DNA of 12,913 nt, taken from assembly GCA_001593855.1 (NCBI GenBank), contig LUCC01000012.1, positions 1-12,913 of the forward strand. The letters run 5' to 3'. The translations under genes and the position numbers were made by a program. A model generated the notes under the pieces. That model did not search any database. It worked only from the letters and a program-made list of their open reading frames with translations, and had not been told where the DNA came from. Positions 6,664 to 11,895 of the stretch are shown here, piece after piece (position 1 is the first letter of the stretch; the number at the start of each line of letters is the position of its first letter). Source of the stretch: Candidatus Hecatellales archaeon B24. GTDB taxonomy: Archaea; Thermoproteota; Bathyarchaeia; Hecatellales; Hecatellaceae.

Positions 6664-8328
6664 TTAGGAAAATTCGCTTTCTCCTCCACCTGTCTCCTCA
6701 CCTTTCTTACCCGGGGTTTCGCCGGCTTTCACCTTTGAAGCTGCGATTACGTCGTCGATGCGGAGTATCATGGCTGCAGCCTCAAAGGCAGACTTGATTA
6801 TCTGCTCTTTGACGGAGACAGGCTCTAAAACGTCCTCCCTGTACATGTCTTTGACTTTCCCTTCGAAGACGCTTATTCCAGCCCACTTCTCTCCTTTCTC
6901 GTGGCGTGCTCGAAGCTCCACTTGAATGTCTATGGGGTCAAGCCCTGCGTTTTCAGCCAGCGTTATAGGTATAACCTCGAGGGCGTCGGCGAAGTCTAGG
7001 GCTGCCAGCTGCTCCCTGCCGCTTAGGGTTTGAGCCCAGCTTCTAAGCTTTGAAGCCACCTCAGCCTCTAGGGCTCCTCCCCCAGCCACGATTTTAGGTT
7101 TGATGATGGCGTCTCTAATCACGGATATGGCGTCGTGGAGGGAGCGTTCAGCTTCGTCCACAACCCTTTCCGTTCCTCCACGCACTAGGATGGTCAGTGA
7201 ACGCGGGTTCTTGCAGCCTTCGATGAAAACCCACTTGTCTTCTCCTACTTTTCGCTCCTCGACGAGTTCAGCTTCGCCGAGGTCTCCAGCTGCCAGCATG
7301 TCCACGTTGTTAACGATTCTGCCTCCTGTAGCCTTTGAAAGCTTGTCCATGTCCGACTCTTTAACTCTTCTCACGGCGAGGATTCCCTGTTTTGCTAGGA
7401 AGTGTTGGGTCATGTCGTCTATGCCCTTCTGGCAGAAGACCACGTTGGCACCAGCCTTCCTAATCTTATCAACCATCTCCTTAAGGATTCTGGATTCCTC
7501 GTCTAGGAAGGCCTTCATCTGCTCAGGGCTTTCGATGTGTATTTTCGCGTCGAACTCTGTTTTCTCGATTTCAAGCGGGCAGTTTAGCAGGGCGATTTTA
7601 GCTTTTTCGATTCTTTTAGGCATGCCAGCGTGAACAACCTCCTTGTCTATGGCTACGCCTCTGATGAGCTTGGTGTCGGTTATGGAGGCTCCGGACTTCT
7701 TCTCCACTTTTATGTCTCCTATGTCAACCTTGTAGCCGCCGTCTACTTTCTGGGCTATCTGGAGGACGGCGTCTACCGCTATGTTTGCCAGGTACTCCCT
7801 GTTTTCCGAGACAAGCTTGCTTGCCATGGAGGTCATGGCTATCTTCCTCAGGATAGCCTTGTCGGTTGGACGGATGTCCTTGGCAACTTCGTCGCAGAGT
7901 TCCAGTGCTTTTTCAGCAGCCTTAGCGTAGCCGTCCACTATGATGGTGGGGTGAACATTTTTGTCTATTAGAAGTTCAGCTCTTTCCAGGAGAGCCCCCG
8001 CAAGGATGACCACGCTGGAAGTTCCGTCGCCAACCTCTTGGTCTGTTGCTTTAGCTGTTTCCACCAGCATTTTCGCGGCTGGATGCTGAACGTCCATCTC
8101 CTTGAGGATGGTGGCACCGTCGTTGGTTATGGTTACATCGCCGAAGCTTGAAACAAGCATTTTATCCATGCCTTTGGGTCCCAGGCATGTTCGAACCATT
8201 TCAGCAACTATTTTGGCTGCGGTTATGTTATTTTTCTGGGCTTCTCGACCCCGAGTCTGAGAGGTACCCTCTTTAAGGATTAGGATAGGCTGGCCAGACT
8301 CGGTTACAGCCGGGATAGCCTGTGCCAT
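6664..8328 (-). CDS. Thermosome subunit (group II chaperonin), upstream copy
   Basis: This 554-residue chaperonin subunit is the first of the tandem pair. It shows NNITAAKIVAEMVRTCLGPKGMDKMLV (33-59), TNDGATILKE (68-77), GDGTSSVVI (100-108), GGGALEAEVASKLR, and NAGLDPID near the C-terminus. It ends in an acidic, glycine-rich tail (EETGGGESEFS) that differs from the downstream copy. The ATG at 8328 has GGAGGTTGA (8343-8335) six nt upstream. A minus-strand TATA (TTAAATATC, 8404-8396) lies about 70 nt upstream, preceded by a purine-rich stretch that could serve as a BRE. Two differing subunits encoded together suggest a hetero-oligomeric ring. The tails and N-termini have diverged while middle segments stay almost identical at the DNA level. 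Confidence 0.97.
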   Translation of the reverse strand: MAQAIPAVTESGQPILILKEGTSQTRGREAQKNNITAAKIVAEMVRTCLGPKGMDKMLVSSFGDVTITNDGATILKEMDVQHPAAKMLVETAKATDQEVGDGTSSVVILAGALLERAELLIDKNVHPTIIVDGYAKAAEKALELCDEVAKDIRPTDKAILRKIAMTSMASKLVSENREYLANIAVDAVLQIAQKVDGGYKVDIGDIKVEKKSGASITDTKLIRGVAIDKEVVHAGMPKRIEKAKIALLNCPLEIEKTEFDAKIHIESPEQMKAFLDEESRILKEMVDKIRKAGANVVFCQKGIDDMTQHFLAKQGILAVRRVKESDMDKLSKATGGRIVNNVDMLAAGDLGEAELVEERKVGEDKWVFIEGCKNPRSLTILVRGGTERVVDEAERSLHDAISVIRDAIIKPKIVAGGGALEAEVASKLRSWAQTLSGREQLAALDFADALEVIPITLAENAGLDPIDIQVELRARHEKGEKWAGISVFEGKVKDMYREDVLEPVSVKEQIIKSAFEAAAMILRIDDVIAASKVKAGETPGKKGEETGGGESEFS

Positions 8329-8395
8329 ACTGCATCAACCTCCAAAACGTTTCCACTTCCTAGTTTAATTACTCCTGAAAAGGGAAAAACTAACC

Positions 8396-8412
8396 GATAT
8401 TTAAGGTTTTCC
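8396..8412 (-). promoter_or_regulatory. Promoter of the thermosome operon
   Basis: On the minus strand GGAAAACCTTAAATATC combines a purine-rich BRE-like segment with an AT-rich TATA core. Initiation about 25 nt downstream would give a leader of about 45 nt carrying the GGAGGTTGA ribosome-binding site. Archaeal thermosome genes are usually heat-inducible. I see no clear Phr-type operator here. Confidence 0.5.
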
Positions 8413-8434
8413 GGGAAGCCGGCCTTCCCCGGCT
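8411..8434. repeat. GC-rich imperfect inverted repeat between L13e and the thermosome genes
   Basis: CCGGGAAG (8411-8418) faces CTTCCCCGG (8424-8432) with one bulged C. An overlapping alternative hairpin pairs AGCCGG (8417-8422) with CCGGCT (8429-8434). The element begins about 12 nt downstream of the L13e stop and ends at the upstream edge of the thermosome TATA. No T tract follows on the L13e strand, so it is not a standard intrinsic terminator. It may be a processing, pausing or protein-binding site. Confidence 0.45.
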
Positions 8435-8445
8435 GGATTCCCCTT

Positions 8446-8823
8446 TTAACCCCACTTATGCTGGGGGTGCCTACGTCTTTTAACCTTGAAGAGGCCCCGA
8501 GATTTTTTGCCTGCTGATGTCAGCCCCCTGAAAACTCTTCCCCTGGCAGGGCTTCCAACCTTAAACCTGTCAGCCGGCTTGGATTTAACAGAGGGAGAAG
8601 CCTTACCCTGCCGTATGAGTTCTGCCAGGTCTTGGAGAACTTCAATGTTTTCTTGGTGGACGGTGCTTCTACGCTTGTCCACGTAGATTCCAAGTCTTCT
8701 GGCCTCTTCTAGGCCTATTCCAGCCTTCTTTAGTTCTTCCAGGCTGAAGCCTCTGCCTTTCCTTAAAACTTTTCCACGCCCTAAAACGAGGGGGTACTGG
8801 TGGTGGAATCTGACGGCAGCCAA
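8446..8823 (-). CDS. rpl13e: Large ribosomal subunit protein L13e
   Basis: This 125-residue basic protein has the archaeal/eukaryotic L13e core: RKGRGFSLEELKKAGIGLEEARRLGIYVDKRRSTVHQENIEVLQ (21-64). The GRGFS-x-x-EL, AR-x-LGI-x-VD-x-RR and EN motifs are diagnostic. A lysine/arginine-rich C-terminal extension (to HPQHKWG) should contact rRNA. L13e is a 50S protein typical of TACK archaea and eukaryotes and missing in most Euryarchaeota, so it is a useful lineage clue. The start codon is TTG: an in-frame TAA lies two codons upstream, and MAAVRFHH runs straight into the conserved core. A GGGGG stretch about 9 nt upstream is a mediocre ribosome-binding site. A palindromic TATA (8871-8878) lies about 50 nt upstream. 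Thermosome genes follow about 117 nt downstream on the same strand but appear to have their own promoter. Confidence 0.92.
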   Translation of the reverse strand: MAAVRFHHQYPLVLGRGKVLRKGRGFSLEELKKAGIGLEEARRLGIYVDKRRSTVHQENIEVLQDLAELIRQGKASPSVKSKPADRFKVGSPARGRVFRGLTSAGKKSRGLFKVKRRRHPQHKWG

Positions 8824-8870
8824 GGCTTAAGCCCCCTTCTGCCTTAAGGCTTAAGGCGTAAGCCAGTTCC

Positions 8871-8878
8871 TTATATAA
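8871..8878. promoter_or_regulatory. Palindromic TATA box shared by L13e (-) and the 8951 gene (+)
   Basis: TTATATAA is a perfect palindrome in the 127-nt gap between divergent genes. It lies about 48 nt before the L13e TTG and about 73 nt before the ATG at 8951. A single TBP site could therefore direct transcription both ways, with flanking BRE quality setting direction. No other equally good TATA is visible in the gap. Confidence 0.55.
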
Positions 8879-8950
8879 TTTTTCCCAGCCTTAACGTTTA
8901 AGCCGAAAAGCTCATTAACTTCCAGCCCTGTTTCTCTTTTGACCTAGACG

Positions 8951-9721
8951 ATGGGCAGCCGTATCACGCTGGTTTCAGCTCCAAAGCTCAGAAGCAGAAG
9001 CAGCAGGGTGGCCGAGCTTCTTCCAAGCCTTAAGCAGGACGCCCTCTTCCTCGACTTTACCAGGGAAATAGAAGAGTACGTGAGAATGCTGGCGGAAGGC
9101 TTACCCTACAGCTACGTTATATCCGAAATCAGGAAGCACAGGCTTATACCGGAAGCAGTGGCCAGCAGCTGGGAGTATCATGCTGAACCTGTCCTACGTA
9201 ACCTTCAAAAGCTTAAACGGCTTAACCCTGAACTTGAAATCCGCTGTTACGGGGCTTCCTCCTACGAGCACTTCTCAGCTCAGATAGCCGTGAAGATAGC
9301 TCTTCTAACGCTTAGAAGCATAACCACGAGAAAGGTGAAGCCTGAAGCCTGGAGGAGGCTGCTGGAAGAAGAGGCAAAGATAAGCTTGGAAAGCCTTGAA
9401 GACGAGGCAGACCTCCTAGCCAGCCAGGCTTCTAAATACCATAAGAGCACCTGCGTCTACGGGGCTCCCCCTGAACCCTTCAAAGAGAAGCTTGTGGAGA
9501 GAAGAGTTGAGGTTAAAGTTATCCAGGTGGACCCCAACTACCATTTAACCCCTATGGAAACCCTGAAGCGTGAAGTAGCCTTGGGCATAGCTACCGATGA
9601 ACGCGTAATGCAGCTTGTTAAGGCTCACATAGAATACATTAAACGTTTCGTGCTTCTGAGCGGAAGCCTTGACGAGGCCTACGAACGCTGGGTTAACGCT
9701 AGAAAACGTGAAAACGCTTAA
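8951..9721 (+). CDS. Uncharacterised protein, possibly a divergent TraB/ChaN-like fold
   Basis: This 256-residue soluble protein does not carry a family signature I recognise with confidence. It opens RITLVSAPKL (4-13), then VAELLPSLKQDALFLDFTREIEEY (20-43). Next comes a mainly helical middle (44-165) with GLPYSYVISEIRKHRLIPEAV, an LEIRCYGASSYEHF strand (95-108), and VYGAPPEPFKEKL (169-181). It ends in helices. The opening strand, a 'DALFLDF' strand ending in acidic residues, and the later 'VYGAPPEPFKEKL' recall TraB/ChaN-type proteins (VGT-x-H..., LEL/LEF..., GAGH-x-x-x-I). The histidines expected there are absent, so catalytic activity would be doubtful. No signal peptide or membrane segment is visible. 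The ATG is the first start after an in-frame TAG two codons upstream, and it lacks a Shine-Dalgarno. Its stop overlaps the convergent neighbour by 4 nt. Confidence 0.78.
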   Translation: MGSRITLVSAPKLRSRSSRVAELLPSLKQDALFLDFTREIEEYVRMLAEGLPYSYVISEIRKHRLIPEAVASSWEYHAEPVLRNLQKLKRLNPELEIRCYGASSYEHFSAQIAVKIALLTLRSITTRKVKPEAWRRLLEEEAKISLESLEDEADLLASQASKYHKSTCVYGAPPEPFKEKLVERRVEVKVIQVDPNYHLTPMETLKREVALGIATDERVMQLVKAHIEYIKRFVLLSGSLDEAYERWVNARKRENA

Positions 9722-10140
9722 AGGCGGAGGGAGGCTATTTCCTTTTTAAGCCTATGCAGGTCGTGGAGGCTTTTATGGAGTTCAAGGTGGAGGCTTTCCC
9801 AGTCCACGGATTCCTTGTTAAGCCTTGAAAACAAGAAGCCGGTGGTGAGGAGGAGGCTTCCGCAGAGGTTGCTGGCTAAGGGCTCTGGAACTGCTAGGAA
9901 AAGAAGACCCATTCTCATGAGCTTCTTACCAGCCTCTTTAAACCTGTTCTTCTGGACGAGTTCTTCGACTAGGCTTATCTCGCTTGGAAGCCTTTGGAGG
10001 CTCGTGTAGGTGCCACCGTATAGGCTTGCCAGCTCCTTAGCTGTTTCTAAAACCCGTTTAAGTCTTTCCAGCTCTTCCTTCCCTGAAAATTTGCCTGCTG
10101 AAGGCTGGCTGCAGAGGAGGTTAGGCTCCAAGCTGGACAC
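9718..10140 (-). CDS. Small helical protein of unknown function
   Basis: The 140-residue frame starts at GTG 10140 and ends at a TAA whose bases (9718-9720) fall in the neighbour's stop region. The sequence looks mostly helical. A charged amphipathic segment (KEELERLKRVLETAKELASLYGG) comes first. A more hydrophobic stretch (MGLLFLAVPEPLASNLCGSLLLTTGFLFSRL, roughly 77-107) follows, then a leucine/lysine helix to the C-terminus. The hydrophobic part has charged flanks and a proline, so it could be a helical-bundle core rather than a membrane span. I recognise no family. No clear ribosome-binding site precedes the GTG, so the true start may differ. Codon style, including AAGCCT/AGGCTT richness, matches the neighbours, which argues that it is a real gene. 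Confidence 0.62.
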   Translation of the reverse strand: MSSLEPNLLCSQPSAGKFSGKEELERLKRVLETAKELASLYGGTYTSLQRLPSEISLVEELVQKNRFKEAGKKLMRMGLLFLAVPEPLASNLCGSLLLTTGFLFSRLNKESVDWESLHLELHKSLHDLHRLKKEIASLRL

Positions 10141-10316
10141 CTGAAAAGTTAAAGCTCAACGCAGAAAATAAAAACTTCCCTTGGAAACTTACATTCGTCT
10201 TAAAGCTTTAAATGTTAATTTACGCTGGAAAACGGCGTTTACAGGGCTTATCTCTGCAAAAAAGCAGGTTTCACAGGATTAACTTTTAAATGTACTAGGA
10301 TAACAGGTTAAACGCC
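10141..10316. other. AT-rich intergenic region with promoter and repeat elements
   Basis: This 176-nt gap separates two minus-strand genes. It holds a perfect 12-nt palindrome TTAAAGCTTTAA (10200-10211) that could include the TATA of the downstream 140-residue protein. TTTAAATGT occurs twice (10207-10215 and 10285-10293). Three imperfect copies of AGGWTAAC occur at 10275-10283, 10297-10304 and 10305-10313. No tRNA, C/D-box or longer open frame is evident. Confidence 0.5.
10254..10267 (-). terminator. Possible terminator of the TrmB-family gene
   Basis: On the minus strand the sequence reads CTGC-TTTTTT-GCAG: a T6 run flanked by 4-nt complementary arms, about 50 nt past the stop at 10317. T-rich runs are the main intrinsic termination signal in archaea. 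The small hairpin may be incidental. Confidence 0.45.
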
Positions 10317-11078
10317 TCATGGGGGAAGCAGCCCGAAAGCCTTTTCAAACCTTTCTCGAAGCAGACCTTCAAGCTTGCCTGTTTTAACGTATAGGCCTAC
10401 GGGTTCAGGAGCTTCTATTTGGCCGGAGGTTGGAGCGTAGAAGACTAGCAGGTCTTTGAAGTCTGAGAAGACTAGGTTCAAGGGGAGGAAGAAAGTTTCA
10501 ATTCTGGGGTTAAACTCTTTGAGGAAGGTTTCAAAGTTTTGGAGGCCTATGGACTCCCTTAGGGAGCGGTCTAAGACGGTGACCGTTCTGGCTCCCCTAC
10601 GCTTCGCGATTTTTAGGGCTTCAACCATCTGCTGGAAGACTTCAGGAGGCAGGGAGGCACAGCGGAAGATTAGCAGGCTTGAAACTTCTCTGGCAAGCTT
10701 AACGGCTGCAGGGTAGGTTTGGCTTTCACCCCTTATAACCCAGGCGTCGAAGGTTTCCTCAGACCTGCTGGAGTAGTAAACCTTCTGGACGGTTTTAAAG
10801 CCGCTGTCAAGTTCGCCCAAAACCTGCCTTATACGCATTTCCAGGGAGACCTCTGGAGGCGTGGGCGTGTAGTGGGTTGGTCTTTCCACCGATTTCCGCT
10901 GAACGAGGTTCTGCCTTTCAAGCTTGTGGATTACGTCGTATATTCGTGTTCTCGGAACTCCGGAGGCTTCAGCCAAGGTTTTGGCGTCGGCGCTTCCAAG
11001 CTTTAATAGGGCTAGGTAGGCTTTAGCCTCATATTCGGTTAGGCCCAGCCTTTTCAGGAAGTTTAGGAGGTTTTCCAA
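10317..11078 (-). CDS. TrmB-family transcriptional regulator
   Basis: The N-terminal winged helix-turn-helix of this 253-residue protein is a textbook TrmB DNA-binding domain: LKRLGLTEYEAKAYLALLKLGSADAKTLAEASGVPRTRIYDVIHKLERQNLVQRKS (about 8-63). The remainder (about 85-250) contains WVIRGESQTYPAAVKLAREVSSLLIF and VTVLDRSLRES, matching the effector/PLD-like domain of TrmB relatives, which often bind sugars or other small molecules. The start is TTG 11078, giving MENLLNFLKRLGLTEYEA as in the family. The minus-strand TATA (about 11120-11109) is so close that the mRNA leader would be very short or absent. It is divergent from an ABC transporter cassette, with a 96-nt gap containing a 7+5+7 inverted repeat. 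This suggests that it controls itself and the transporter. Confidence 0.93.
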   Translation of the reverse strand: MENLLNFLKRLGLTEYEAKAYLALLKLGSADAKTLAEASGVPRTRIYDVIHKLERQNLVQRKSVERPTHYTPTPPEVSLEMRIRQVLGELDSGFKTVQKVYYSSRSEETFDAWVIRGESQTYPAAVKLAREVSSLLIFRCASLPPEVFQQMVEALKIAKRRGARTVTVLDRSLRESIGLQNFETFLKEFNPRIETFFLPLNLVFSDFKDLLVFYAPTSGQIEAPEPVGLYVKTGKLEGLLRERFEKAFGLLPP

Positions 11079-11098
11079 CCTGACTGAGATAATACTCC

Positions 11099-11117
11099 TA
11101 AAGTTACAAAAACTTTA
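11099..11117. promoter_or_regulatory. Candidate TrmB-type operator, perfect 7+5+7 inverted repeat
   Basis: TAAAGTT-N5-AACTTTA is a perfect dyad with a 5-nt centre (ACAAA). It overlaps the best TATA-like sequences for both the regulator (minus strand, about 21 nt from its start) and the ABC ATPase. The arm-spacer layout resembles the TATCAC-N5-GTGATA operators known for euryarchaeal TrmB-like proteins. Binding would probably block TBP/TFB access. This is inferred from position and symmetry only. Confidence 0.6.
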
Positions 11118-11174
11118 TTTCCCAACCCGGAAGAATACATCTTAACACCACATCCTAAGGATGGGTTACCTACC

Positions 11175-11888
11175 GTGATGTCTCCCCTGAAGACTGCAGG
11201 CGAAACCCGTTACGCCGCTGAAACCGTCGACCTCACCAAGGTTTACAGGTCTGGAGCCTACAAGGTATACGCCCTCCGAAACGTAAACATTAAAATTAGG
11301 AGGGGGGAGTTTCTGGCAGTCGTCGGGCCTTCAGGCTCAGGAAAGTCAACGCTTCTAAATCTGCTCGGAACCCTCGACCAGCCTACAAGCGGCAGAATCC
11401 TCATAGACGGCTTTGACACGTCGAAGCTTAGCGGAGGAGAACTTGCCAGGCTTAGAAGTCGGAAGATAGGCTTCGTATTCCAGGCATACAACCTGATAAA
11501 CCGGACAAGTGTGCTTCGAAACCTTGAACTTCCAGCCATGGTTCTCGGGGTTCCAGCTGGAGAGCGGAGGAGGAGAGCCCTAGAGCTTCTGGAGCTCATG
11601 GGGCTGAGGCAGGAAGCCTACAGGAAGCCTACGGAGCTCAGCGGAGGAGAACAGCAGAGGGTGGCGATAGCACGAGCTCTCATGAATAATCCAGCCCTAG
11701 TGCTGGCTGACGAGCCCACAGGAAACTTGGACTCTAAAACGGGGAGAAGCATTTTTGAGCTGCTTAGAAAGCTCTGCCACGAGCAGAGCGCAACAGTTAT
11801 CGTGGTAACTCATAATCTAGAGCTTGCCTCCATGACTGACAGGATAATCCATCTTAGAGATGGAATGGTTATTAGAGAGGAAGGGTGA
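11175..11888 (+). CDS. ABC transporter ATP-binding protein, LolD/MacB type
   Basis: This 237-residue ATPase powers a transporter whose permease is not in the window. Motifs are complete: Walker A GPSGSGKST (51-59), Q-loop FVFQAYNL with Q103, signature LSGGEQQRV (155-163), Walker B ALVLADEPTGNLD (174-186) and H-loop THN with H213. VDLTKVYRSGAYKVYALRNVN, 'GTLDQPTSG' and 'IGFVFQAYNLI' place it in the LolD/MacB/FtsE-like group. That group works with FtsX-fold permeases in export, extraction of lipoproteins or mechanotransmission rather than solute import. GTG 11175 and ATG 11178 are adjacent in-frame starts, and AAGGATGGG upstream is a modest ribosome-binding site. The secreted-protein gene follows 7 nt after the stop. 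The divergent TrmB-family gene is the probable regulator. Confidence 0.95.
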   Translation: MMSPLKTAGETRYAAETVDLTKVYRSGAYKVYALRNVNIKIRRGEFLAVVGPSGSGKSTLLNLLGTLDQPTSGRILIDGFDTSKLSGGELARLRSRKIGFVFQAYNLINRTSVLRNLELPAMVLGVPAGERRRRALELLELMGLRQEAYRKPTELSGGEQQRVAIARALMNNPALVLADEPTGNLDSKTGRSIFELLRKLCHEQSATVIVVTHNLELASMTDRIIHLRDGMVIREEG

Positions 11889-11895
11889 AAACTGG

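Noticed and set aside
7100..7633. A 177-codon open frame on the plus strand inside the upstream thermosome gene
   Set aside because: It is antisense to a well-conserved chaperonin gene, is serine-rich as expected from a shadow of that frame, and a similar shadow recurs in the paralog at 5507-5950.
4990..8328. Long direct repeats suggesting a mobile element or recent segmental duplication
   Set aside because: The repeats fall inside two paralogous thermosome genes in register with their reading frames. Overall divergence is substantial, so conversion between old paralogs explains them better.
10719..11006. A 95-codon plus-strand open frame opposite the TrmB-type gene
   Set aside because: It is antisense to the conserved winged-helix coding region and shows no recognisable domain.
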